DNA of 6,011 bases from Candidatus Solibacter sp. (GCA_026394025.1 JAPKZC010000052.1:2668-8678); one strand, 5' to 3'. Shown: positions 1 through 5,619, counted from the first letter of the stretch. Made by a program: numbers and translations. Notes: generated by a model from the letters alone, not told the origin.

Positions 1-24
1 AACGCGGCGTATTACGGAAAGTAG
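1..24 (+). CDS. Possible C-terminal tail of an unidentified + strand gene
   Basis: In the frame ending at TAG (22-24) the first 24 bases read NAAYYGK-stop, with no interruption back to the window edge. Seven codons are far too few to name a protein, and the reading could be chance. It is listed because it would make the inverted repeat at 29-117 sit exactly between two convergent gene ends, this one and queD, with the repeat arm starting 4 bases after the stop. The basis is an open frame plus context. Sequence to the left of the window would settle it. Confidence 0.3.
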   Translation, partial: NAAYYGK

Positions 25-28
25 AGAG

Positions 29-117
29 GTGGGACAGACGATCGTCTTGTGTCGTCTGTCTTGCCTTGCTAGACCGCGGCTGGTTGACAGACGACACAAA
101 ACGATCGTCTGTCCCAC
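29..117. repeat. REPIN-like nested inverted repeat (32-base arms, 25-base spacer)
   Basis: Arm 29-60 and arm 86-117 are reverse complements at 31 of 32 positions; the one difference is base 46 (c) against its counterpart at base 100. Each arm is also a hairpin in itself: GACAGACGA (33-41) pairs with TCGTCTGTC (52-60), and 86-94 pairs with 105-113, each with a 10-base loop. Both arms read GTGGGACAGACGATCGT from the outside in, and a GTAG tetranucleotide lies just outside each (21-24, and 124-127 on the - strand). Two REP-like hairpins facing each other is the arrangement called a REPIN, usually moved by a RAYT transposase acting in trans; the family label is inferred. No long T-run follows, so it is not a classical terminator, though it could stop or stabilise transcripts of the convergent genes. 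No transposase gene is in the window. Confidence 0.85.
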
Positions 118-123
118 TTCCCG

Positions 124-498
124 CTACCTTTCGCGGTAGGTGGCGCTTGCCGTGTCGGTTTCCCAGAGCTTGACCGCGCCCACGCGCACTCCCTCCCGGA
201 TGCTCAAGCCCAGTTTGACCTCGTCGTGGATGAACTTGGCCATGTTCTCGGCCGACGGGTTGAGCACGTCGAACGGCGGGAAATCGTTGAGCCACTGATG
301 GTCCATGCGGTCGAGCACGGAGTGGACCACGCGCTTCATTTCGACAAAATCCACCAGCAGCCCGAGGGAATCGAGCTGATCGCCTTCCAGGGTGACCTGG
401 CAGCGGTAGTTGTGGCCGTGCACGTTCTCGCACTTCCCCTTATAATTTCGCAGGGCGTGGCCGGCGGCGAATGTCTCTTCGATGGTCACTTCAAACAT
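124..498 (-). CDS. queD: 6-carboxytetrahydropterin synthase / PTPS-family enzyme (QueD, possible dual PTPS-I/III)
   Basis: This 124-residue protein is a T-fold (tunnelling-fold) enzyme acting on 7,8-dihydroneopterin triphosphate, cytoplasmic and Zn-dependent. Visible Zn ligands are H14, H27 and H29. The catalytic Cys is C23 in CENVHGH (23-29). D66-H67 form the usual Asp/His pair, PSAEN lies at 81-85, and E113 in LWETD is the expected pterin-binding Glu. The length is normal for bacterial QueD. QueD makes 6-carboxy-tetrahydropterin for queuosine and other 7-deazaguanines. However, the Glu directly after the Cys (CExxHGH) matches the pattern I recall for dual-function PTPS-I/III enzymes that also make the folate precursor 6-hydroxymethyl-dihydropterin. 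The ATG at 496-498 is chosen because homology starts at MFEVTIEE; the frame is open further upstream, but that part only overlaps the helicase gene. The start lies inside the helicase gene (8-base overlap), with GGAG at 512-509, 10 bases upstream. No queC, queE, queF or folE is nearby. Confidence 0.93.
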   Translation of the reverse strand: MFEVTIEETFAAGHALRNYKGKCENVHGHNYRCQVTLEGDQLDSLGLLVDFVEMKRVVHSVLDRMDHQWLNDFPPFDVLNPSAENMAKFIHDEVKLGLSIREGVRVGAVKLWETDTASATYRER

Positions 499-2422
499 TG
501 AAAAACTTCTCCACATCTGCCAGTTTGGTGGTAAATCCGTAATCCGGCAGGCTGTCGAAAAACACCTGGCCGTACCTCTGCTTGGTGATCCGGTTATCCA
601 GCAGGACCAGCACACCGCGGTCGCTCTTGCTGCGAATCAGCCGTCCGAATCCCTGTTTCAAGGCGATGGCCGCCTGCGGAATCTGGTAGTCGTAAAACGG
701 ATTGCCCCCGGCATTGCGGATATCTTCAATGCGTGCGTTCACCACGGGATCGTTGGGCACCGCAAAGGGCAGTTTATCTATGATAACGCAGCTTAACTGT
801 TCGCCCGGCACATCCACGCCCTGCCAGAAGGAGGAGGTCGCGAAGAGCACGCAATTGGGCGTGGCGCGGAATTCCTCGAGCAGCGCGTTGCGCGGTGCGC
901 TGCCCTGCATCAGGGTGGGGTAATCGATTTCGAAGGACACCATCTCATACACCAGGCGCATCTGCTGATAGCTGGTGAAGAGGACGAAGGCGCGCCCGCG
1001 GCTGTGTTCCAGGATCTTGACCACTTCCTCCGCGGCCATCTTGGTGAAGGCGGGATTCTTCGGTTCCGGCAAGTGCTGGGGAACATAGAGCAGCGCCTGC
1101 TTCTGGTAATCGAAGTGGCCGGCCACAACCAGAGTGCGCGCGTTCTCCAGGCCGAGGCGCTTTTCGGTGAAACTGAAACCGCCCGACACGGCGAGCGTGG
1201 CGGAGGTGAGCACCGCGGTATCCACCTGGCGGAACAGCTTCTGGGATACGATGCCGGATACGTCGATGGGGGTGGCTTGGAGGAAGCAGCCCCGGCCGCG
1301 CTTATCCACCCAGTACACATAATTCTCGCGGTCGTCCTCCATCAGGAAGCGCAATCCCTCATTCAGTTCCACGGTGCGGCGGAACAGCGGAATAATCTCC
1401 TCCGGCGGATTCTGTAGCAGCCTGAGGTGAGAGCCGATCAGTTCGAGCGCGGCCAGCAGGTCCATATAGACCTCCTCGTTGTCCTCCCGGAAGGCGTCGC
1501 GTCCGGTGAACGCGACCCGCCGGTCACCCTCGCCGAAGAGGCCGAAAAACGCCACGGTGAGTTCGTCGAGACGCTGTAGGATGCGGTCCAGTTCCGGCGT
1601 GCCGAACTTCTTCATCCGGCTGATGAGGCCGAGATCGCGGCGCAGATCCTGTATTTTGTAATTGCTGATCGAGACGCCGAAATACTGGCCCACCACGTCT
1701 TCGATTTCGTGGGCTTCGTCAAACACCACGGCATGATAGGCGGGCAGGATGCCGCCCTCGTAGTTTTCATCCTTGAGGGAGAGATCGGCGAAGAAGAGGT
1801 GGTGGTTGACGATGATGATGTCGCTTTCGAGCGCCCGCTGGTGCATCAGGGTGATGAAGCAGCGGTCGTAGTTGGGGCACTTCTGTCCGCTGCACAATTC
1901 GGTGCGGGCATCCACCTTGGCCCAGGCGGTGGCAGACTCTGGGAGGCTTTTGATTTCGGAGCGGTCGCCGAACTCGCTGGTCTTTTCCCACTCGCGGATG
2001 ATTTCGAAATCGGCGACTTCCTCCAGGCCGGTGAGCACCGGGGTGTTTTCAGCGTCGTAGATTTTCTGGCGGCAGGCGTAGTTGTTGCGCCCCTTCATGT
2101 AGCAGACCTTGAGAGGGCGCGCGAAGTGCTGCTGAAGGAAGGGAACATCCTTGAAAAAGAGCTGCTCCTGTAGGGTCTTGGTCCCGGTGGAGACGATAAT
2201 GCGCTTGCCGGAAAGCAGCGCGGGCACCAGGTAGGCCAGCGTCTTGCCGGTGCCGGTCCCAGCCTCTACGATGAGGTGGCGCTTATCGGCGAGGGCGGAT
2301 TCGACGGCTTCGGCCATCTCCACCTGGCCGGAACGGAACTCATAGTTGGGGTGCCATTTGGACAGCGTCCCGCGGCGGCCAAGAAACTGACGGGCGTTGG
2401 CGGTGCGGGCCTGAGTGGGCAT
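491..2422 (-). CDS. dinG: DinG/YoaA-type Fe-S superfamily 2 DNA helicase
   Basis: This 643-residue ATP-dependent 5'-3' DNA helicase belongs to the XPD/DinG family, which acts on forked or R-loop DNA during repair and replication stress. Motifs in order: Q-motif-like RSGQ (30-33), Walker A AGTGTGKT (54-61), a four-Cys iron-sulfur cluster (C117, C177, C182, C188), Walker B DEAH (235-238), TSATL (406-410), SFWQGVDVPG (531-540) and arginine-finger motif QGFGRLIRS (590-598). All key residues are present and the frame is intact. The length is close to E. coli YoaA; there is no N-terminal exonuclease domain as in Firmicutes DinG, so YoaA-like is an equally good name. The ATG at 2420-2422 leaves a short N-terminal extension before the conserved WHPNYEFR segment. 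No Shine-Dalgarno precedes it; a TAGACT box lies 12 bases upstream. The stop overlaps the queD start, so the two are very probably co-transcribed. sirC lies upstream on the same strand, beyond a 122-base gap holding a palindromic repeat. Confidence 0.95.
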   Translation of the reverse strand: MPTQARTANARQFLGRRGTLSKWHPNYEFRSGQVEMAEAVESALADKRHLIVEAGTGTGKTLAYLVPALLSGKRIIVSTGTKTLQEQLFFKDVPFLQQHFARPLKVCYMKGRNNYACRQKIYDAENTPVLTGLEEVADFEIIREWEKTSEFGDRSEIKSLPESATAWAKVDARTELCSGQKCPNYDRCFITLMHQRALESDIIIVNHHLFFADLSLKDENYEGGILPAYHAVVFDEAHEIEDVVGQYFGVSISNYKIQDLRRDLGLISRMKKFGTPELDRILQRLDELTVAFFGLFGEGDRRVAFTGRDAFREDNEEVYMDLLAALELIGSHLRLLQNPPEEIIPLFRRTVELNEGLRFLMEDDRENYVYWVDKRGRGCFLQATPIDVSGIVSQKLFRQVDTAVLTSATLAVSGGFSFTEKRLGLENARTLVVAGHFDYQKQALLYVPQHLPEPKNPAFTKMAAEEVVKILEHSRGRAFVLFTSYQQMRLVYEMVSFEIDYPTLMQGSAPRNALLEEFRATPNCVLFATSSFWQGVDVPGEQLSCVIIDKLPFAVPNDPVVNARIEDIRNAGGNPFYDYQIPQAAIALKQGFGRLIRSKSDRGVLVLLDNRITKQRYGQVFFDSLPDYGFTTKLADVEKFFNV

Positions 2423-2434
2423 CGGGATGCTTTG

Positions 2435-2440
2435 AGTCTA
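2435..2440 (-). promoter_or_regulatory. Candidate -10 box for the helicase-queD pair
   Basis: TAGACT on the - strand fits TANNNT and ends 12 bases before the helicase ATG. A transcript starting 6-7 bases downstream would have only about a 5-base leader. No convincing -35 box lies 16-18 bases upstream. The assignment is by position and weak consensus only. Confidence 0.25.
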
Positions 2441-2464
2441 ACAAGAGAGCGCGGGGACTTCTGT

Positions 2465-2539
2465 GTGGGGCGCGTCAAGGCGCGGCAGGCGGATTAACAA
2501 TCCGCCGCAGGTTTCCAACCGGTTGGCAACCTGCCCCAC
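2465..2539. repeat. 75-base composite palindromic element between sirC and dinG
   Basis: The ends are GTGGGGC (2465-2471) and GCCCCAC (2533-2539), reverse complements of each other. Inside are two hairpins. GGCGGATT (2488-2495) pairs with AATCCGCC (2499-2506) across a 3-base loop. Bases 2507-2520 pair with 2521-2534 with no loop, 13 of 14 pairs matching (mismatch 2514/2527). Read on the - strand the right end begins GTGGGGCAG, matching 8 of 9 bases of the outer end of the element at 29-117, and it starts 5 bases after the sirC TAG stop. No T-run follows, so it is not a standard terminator. A small non-autonomous mobile or REP-like repeat is the best reading; a role in ending or stabilising sirC mRNA is possible. 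Confidence 0.75.
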
Positions 2540-2544
2540 GGCGT

Positions 2545-2976
2545 CTACAGGATCTCTTCGAGTTTCCTGCGCAACTCGGCGGTGAGGCGCGGGCTATCCC
2601 CGCCGGTGGAAATGGCGATATGCACGTCGCCGCGATGCACGCGGGCGGGCACGAGGAAGCCGCACTCTTCGGCGGAATCGGCGATATTGGCGAAGAGGCC
2701 GCGTCCCTTGGCGGCAATGGCGATGCGGTGGTTGGTCAGCCGGTCGTCGGTGGCGGCAAAGACCAGCAGCGCGTTTGCCAGGTCCGCCGCGCGGAAGCGG
2801 CGCCGCACCAGGCGCACCGGCAGTTCCGCAAATTCCGGCTCGCATTCCGGGGCGACTACGGTGACGCGCGCGCCGGCCTCTAGCAGTCCGCGAGTCTTGC
2901 GCAGGGCGACCTTACCGGCGCCCACCACCAGCACCGGGCGGTCTTTCAGATCGAGAAAGACGGGGTAGTGTTTCAA
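2545..2976 (-). CDS. sirC: Precorrin-2 dehydrogenase (SirC/Met8/CysG N-terminal type), short form
   Basis: This 143-residue protein should oxidise precorrin-2 to sirohydrochlorin with NAD+ in siroheme (or cobalamin) synthesis in the cytoplasm. An N-terminal Rossmann fold shows VLVVGAGKVALRK (15-27; glycines G19, G21), followed by FAATDD (73-78), where the catalytic Asp of Met8/CysG lies (D77 or D78). FANIADSAEECGFLVPARVHRGD and the STGGDSPRLTAELRRKLE segment (123-140) are the family's middle domain. The protein stops right there, so the helical C-terminal dimerisation region of CysG/Met8 is absent; ferrochelation may need another enzyme such as CbiX/SirB. The start is TTG (2974-2976): no ATG occurs in frame upstream, and homology begins at KHYPVFLDLK. 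No Shine-Dalgarno is visible; TACATT lies 6 bases before the start. It is divergent from der across 80 bases. No uroporphyrinogen methyltransferase or hemA gene is adjacent. Confidence 0.92.
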   Translation of the reverse strand: MKHYPVFLDLKDRPVLVVGAGKVALRKTRGLLEAGARVTVVAPECEPEFAELPVRLVRRRFRAADLANALLVFAATDDRLTNHRIAIAAKGRGLFANIADSAEECGFLVPARVHRGDVHIAISTGGDSPRLTAELRRKLEEIL

Positions 2977-2982
2977 TTCAAA

Positions 2983-2988
2983 AATGTA
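2983..2988 (-). promoter_or_regulatory. Candidate -10 box for sirC (possible leaderless start)
   Basis: TACATT on the - strand lies 6 bases upstream of the TTG start of sirC, in an A/T-rich island within otherwise GC-rich DNA. If used as a -10 box, transcription would begin at or next to the start codon. No ribosome-binding sequence is visible, which fits. No clear -35 box is seen. Confidence 0.35.
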
Positions 2989-3020
2989 GCATGCGGCGGA
3001 GTGTGAGGTGGAACGCGAAC

Positions 3021-3048
3021 TTCACCCGATTGGCGCGCCTGCTATCAT
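3021..3048 (+). promoter_or_regulatory. Candidate der promoter, TTCACC - 16 - TATCAT
   Basis: TTCACC (3021-3026, 4 of 6 matches to TTGACA) and TATCAT (3043-3048, 5 of 6 matches to TATAAT) are 16 bases apart. The -10 box ends 8 bases before the der ATG, so the predicted start of transcription is at about 3055-3057, giving a leader of 0-2 bases. GAGG (3050-3053) lies only 3 bases before ATG, too close for ordinary Shine-Dalgarno pairing and possibly not transcribed. The position relative to ATG is the same as at the hom gene (5720-5725). Confidence 0.45.
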
Positions 3049-3056
3049 AGAGGATC

Positions 3057-4367
3057 ATGTCCAATCTCCCCACGGTAGTCATCGTGGGCAGGCCCAACGT
3101 AGGAAAGTCCACCCTTTTCAACCGCATCACAGGACAACGGCGCTCCATTGTCGGGGACGAACCCGGCATCACGCGCGACCGCATACATGGGACTGCCGAA
3201 CACGACGGCCGGCGCTTCGAGCTGATCGATACCGGCGGCATCGTCGTGCATGACCAGGAGTACATCCCGGGGCAAATCCTGCGGCAGGCCGAATTCGTCC
3301 TGAAGACCGCCGACCACATCATCTTCCTGGTGGATGGGCGCGCCGAAATCACGGGCAGTGACCGCGACCTCGCCCTGATGCTCAAGCGGCTGGGCAAGCC
3401 CGTGTCGATGGCGGTCAACAAGATCGACTCGCAACTCCGCGACGGCCTGACTAACGAGTTCTTTGGACTCGGCATCGCCGACGTGTTCCCGGTATCGTCG
3501 GAGCACGGCATCGGCGTGGACGCCATGCTGGACCGCGTGACCGAAGGCTTTGCGCGCGGCGACGCGCCGGTGGAAGATCCGCCGGCAGCGGCGGGCATCA
3601 AGGTGGCGATCATCGGCCGCCCGAACGTGGGCAAATCGACGCTGCTCAACGCGCTGGTCGGCACGGAGCGCGCCATTGTTTCGCCGGTCGCCGGAACCAC
3701 GCGCGATTCGGTGGATCAGGCCATCATCCACCAGGGCACGGAGTATATCTTCATCGACACGGCGGGCATCCGCCGCAAGGGCAAGACGCGCGACATGGCG
3801 GAGAAGATGAGCGTCGTCATGGCGCGCCGCCACATCCGCATGGCCCATGTGGTGCTGCTCATGCTGGACGCGACCGAAGGCGTGGTGACGCTGGACACCA
3901 CCATCGCCGGCTACGCCCACGAGGGCGGGCGCGCGCTCATCGTCTGCGTCAACAAGTGGGACGAGATGAAGGGCCAGTCGGGACAGAAGAAGAACGAGTT
4001 CGAACAGAAGATCCGCGACGAATTTAAGTTTCTGGAATACGCGCCCATTGTGTTTCTCTCGGCCAAGGAGGGCTCGGGCGTGGGCAAGCTGTTCAAGCTG
4101 ATTCGCGAGGTATACGACTCGGCTTCGCGGCGCATCACCACGGGCGAACTCAACCGCTTCGTGGCGAACCTGCATTTCGAAGAGCGCAAGATTTACTACA
4201 TCACCCAGCACTCCATCCGCCCGCCTTCCTTTGCCGTATTTACCGATAAGGGTCCGGCGCTGCATTTCTCGCACGAGCGGTATCTGGTCAATCAGATGCG
4301 GAAGAAGTTCGGCTTCATTGGGACGCCGATCCTGTTGCAGACGAAGTCGAAGAACCGGAAGAAGTAG
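3057..4367 (+). CDS. der: Ribosome biogenesis GTPase Der (EngA)
   Basis: This 436-residue essential tandem GTPase assists late assembly of the 50S ribosomal subunit. First G domain: GRPNVGKS (11-18), GITRD (37-41), DTGG (58-61), NKID (121-124), SSE (147-149). Second G domain: GRPNVGKS (187-194), GTTRD (213-217), DTAG (234-237), NKWD (299-302), SAK (335-337). A C-terminal KH-like domain follows (about 353-428), ending in a basic tail KSKNRKK. All nucleotide-binding motifs are intact and the length is typical. The acidic/Pro linker between the G domains is short (about 171-180). The ATG at 3057 is chosen because the first G domain begins within 10 residues, as in other Der proteins. The gene stands alone: divergent from sirC, convergent with the ABM-protein gene, with no clear terminator in the 72 bases after its TAG. 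Codon use is strongly GC-ending, consistent with a core gene. Confidence 0.98.
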   Translation: MSNLPTVVIVGRPNVGKSTLFNRITGQRRSIVGDEPGITRDRIHGTAEHDGRRFELIDTGGIVVHDQEYIPGQILRQAEFVLKTADHIIFLVDGRAEITGSDRDLALMLKRLGKPVSMAVNKIDSQLRDGLTNEFFGLGIADVFPVSSEHGIGVDAMLDRVTEGFARGDAPVEDPPAAAGIKVAIIGRPNVGKSTLLNALVGTERAIVSPVAGTTRDSVDQAIIHQGTEYIFIDTAGIRRKGKTRDMAEKMSVVMARRHIRMAHVVLLMLDATEGVVTLDTTIAGYAHEGGRALIVCVNKWDEMKGQSGQKKNEFEQKIRDEFKFLEYAPIVFLSAKEGSGVGKLFKLIREVYDSASRRITTGELNRFVANLHFEERKIYYITQHSIRPPSFAVFTDKGPALHFSHERYLVNQMRKKFGFIGTPILLQTKSKNRKK

Positions 4368-4439
4368 CGGACGTCCCCGCGGTCGCGCACGCTGGGGTCA
4401 GGGCGTCAAGTCCGCAGAACAGCCAACGGTTCCCAGCCA

Positions 4440-4838
4440 TTACCGCTCAGTTTTCACGGGTGGTATCCCATAACCGCCAATGGGCGTCGTGATCGTCTGG
4501 TTGCTGAAGCCGGCGATCATAGGGCGAGCTGCCGCGATGGATTTCTTTACTTCCGGCAAAGACAGCGACGCGTCGTGACTGTCCTTGCTGTCCCAAACCT
4601 CCGTGATCCAGATTCCATTTTCGTCGGCCGGATCCTGAGCGACGACATAGCTGAGGCACCCAGGCATTGCGTTTACAGCCTGCAGCAACAGAGAGATCAC
4701 CTCCGTGCGCTTACCGGTTGCGGCAGTCATTTTCCCGATTGTTCCGTACAACGGCTTCTCCTCCATTGGTGCGGCCCAACCGGCAGTGCCCAAGGTAGCC
4801 ATCAGGCCACACACGATCTCCCTCCGCGCAAACTCCAT
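4440..4838 (-). CDS. Probable exported ABM-domain (quinol monooxygenase-like) protein
   Basis: A 132-residue protein. Residues about 29-115 match the small ferredoxin-like ABM fold (antibiotic biosynthesis monooxygenase / YgiN type): YGTIGKMTAATGKRTEVISLL, then MPGCLSYVVAQDPADENGIWITEVWDS, then HDASLSLPEVKKSIAAARPMI. Such proteins are usually cofactor-less dimeric quinol or polyketide oxygenases, or heme-related; the substrate here is unknown. Before the domain is a signal-peptide-like N-terminus: RRE at 5-7, hydrophobic 8-22, and possible cleavage after about A22-A23. The RR pair gives only a weak Tat resemblance. The start is uncertain: ATG 4838-4836 (given) has no usable Shine-Dalgarno, since GAAGG abuts it, but it has TAAGAT 6 bases upstream. 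A GTG at 4814-4812 (residue 9) has a fine GGAGG 6 bases before it. The gene is convergent with der and divergent from the membrane-protein gene. C10, C61 and H88 are visible; no assigned catalytic residue is claimed. Confidence 0.8.
   Translation of the reverse strand: MEFARREIVCGLMATLGTAGWAAPMEEKPLYGTIGKMTAATGKRTEVISLLLQAVNAMPGCLSYVVAQDPADENGIWITEVWDSKDSHDASLSLPEVKKSIAAARPMIAGFSNQTITTPIGGYGIPPVKTER
4821..4825 (-). promoter_or_regulatory. Strong Shine-Dalgarno inside the ABM gene favouring an internal GTG start
   Basis: On the - strand GGAGG is followed by 6 bases and then GTG (4814-4812), in frame with the ABM protein at residue 9. It is the best-spaced ribosome-binding site of any start in the window. 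It could mark the true start, giving a 124-residue protein that lacks the N-terminal RR, or it could be chance from the codons for Arg-Arg-Glu. Confidence 0.4.
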
Positions 4839-4844
4839 CCTTCG

Positions 4845-4850
4845 ATCTTA
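4845..4850 (-). promoter_or_regulatory. Candidate -10 box for the ABM-protein gene
   Basis: TAAGAT on the - strand lies 6 bases upstream of the ATG at 4838. It would give a transcript starting at about the ATG. It would also give about a 24-base leader carrying the GGAGG site if the GTG at 4814 is the real start, so the promoter does not decide between the two. No -35 box is recognisable. Confidence 0.3.
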
Positions 4851-4999
4851 GACCAGGGAGCAGACTGCCGCTGGTTGCATCGGGTTTGTTGCCGGAGACG
4901 GACTTCGACGGGCGGGGGCATTCTCCGACAACGCCAATTTCCTTTCCGTGATGCGGGTAGCTTCACCGGTAGCGGGAGCGCGAGCATGCGGATGGCGTT

Positions 5000-5539
5000 A
5001 TGATGATTGTGCCAATGGCCCAACCAGACGCTACGGGCGGATCTCTCAGGCCCGATGCCAACGAGGCCGGAGTAAGTCTTTTCCAGCGGCTTCTATTTGC
5101 CGCCAGCGGACTTGCTACGGGCAATGCGGCTCTGCTACTTTTTCTGCTCTATAATGCTCTGCGCGTGCGTTCCGTACTACTCAAGGCCCACATGGGTGAA
5201 CCCTACCTTGCATTGTCACAAGCCCGGGAGATGTTCTTACTATACGCAATGCTTTCCGTGCTTGGATGGATTTTGGTCGGCGTTCCGATTGCCGTTATGT
5301 GCCCGCCGCGCCTAGTTTCACGTCTAGCCTGGCCCGCTCGTATGCTCATCGGCGCAACTTTGGGGCCGCTCGCATTGCTGCTGATCTTTGTCGTACTGTT
5401 CGCGATTCAGGGAAGGCTGAGCGCATTTAGCCTCGCCCATACTGAAAGTCTCTGGCCTTTTTCCGTTCTCGTTTCCACGGTCTCGTTTCTCGTGTACGCA
5501 GCCTTGTTGCGCAGGCGTTCTACTGAGCGCTCAACTTGA
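5000..5539 (+). CDS. Four-helix integral membrane protein of unknown function
   Basis: I do not recognise the family. The 179-residue product has a polar N-terminus (1-27) and four hydrophobic segments at about 31-53, 79-100, 115-137 and 151-170. The first loop (RVRSVLLKAHMGEPYLALSQARE) is long and partly basic, and a basic tail RRRSTER follows the last helix. The positive-inside rule suggests both termini are cytoplasmic. There is no signal-peptide cleavage site, Cys pair or known motif. The start is uncertain among ATG 5000, ATG 5003, GTG 5009 and ATG 5015; none has a good Shine-Dalgarno. TATGAT (4999-5004) ends 10 bases before ATG 5015, so a protein starting MAQPDATGG is a fair alternative. 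Codons ending in A/T (tta, cta, tat, aat, gta) are commoner than in der, suggesting weak selection or a different origin. It is divergent from the ABM gene, with hom following 194 bases later on the same strand. Confidence 0.7.
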   Translation: MMIVPMAQPDATGGSLRPDANEAGVSLFQRLLFAASGLATGNAALLLFLLYNALRVRSVLLKAHMGEPYLALSQAREMFLLYAMLSVLGWILVGVPIAVMCPPRLVSRLAWPARMLIGATLGPLALLLIFVVLFAIQGRLSAFSLAHTESLWPFSVLVSTVSFLVYAALLRRRSTERST

Positions 5540-5602
5540 GCGCGGTTCTGGATGGAAAACGACCTTCTCGGAGAGTGCGTTCGCGCGGTTTCCAAGGCTC
5601 GC

Positions 5603-5619
5603 GGCCCCTTCAGGGCCGG
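5603..5619 (+). terminator. Weak GC hairpin after the membrane-protein gene
   Basis: CGGCCC (5603-5608) pairs with GGGCCG (5614-5619) across a 5-base loop, 64 bases after the TGA at 5537-5539. What follows (gtcgttctgcg) has only scattered T residues, so an intrinsic terminator is possible but poor. The rest of 5540-5733 holds no coding sequence I can support. Confidence 0.25.

Noticed and set aside
29..117. CRISPR-like repeat pair
   Set aside because: The two copies are inverted, not direct, and there are only two; the geometry is that of a palindromic element.
499..615. Upstream extension of queD by 39 codons
   Set aside because: The added residues (MCWSCWITGS...) are the helicase C-terminal DNA read in another frame and have no counterpart in PTPS/QueD proteins, which begin near MFEVTIEE.
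1004..2173. Several + strand open frames (for example 1004-1417 and 1709-2173) inside the helicase gene
   Set aside because: They are antisense to an intact, motif-complete helicase, have no ribosome-binding sites, and give low-complexity products typical of GC-rich shadows.
3045..4274. 409-codon open frame on the - strand covering nearly all of der
   Set aside because: Its codons align base for base with der codons, so it stays open simply because der rarely uses TTA, CTA or TCA in GC-rich DNA. The product is Arg/His/Asp-rich, matches no fold, and der is unquestionably the coding strand.
4391..4437. GCTGGG / CCCAGC pairing between the convergent der and ABM genes as a terminator
   Set aside because: It has a six-base stem with a 35-base loop and no T-run on either strand, so it is too weak to call.
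4575..5003. 142-codon + strand frame across the ABM gene and the divergent gap
   Set aside because: It is antisense to a recognisable ABM domain, has no family resemblance, and crosses a promoter-like region.
5043..5051. CTCTCAGGC, reminiscent of a glycine riboswitch core
   Set aside because: It lies inside the coding part of the membrane-protein gene, and the other conserved glycine-riboswitch segments and pairing partners are absent.
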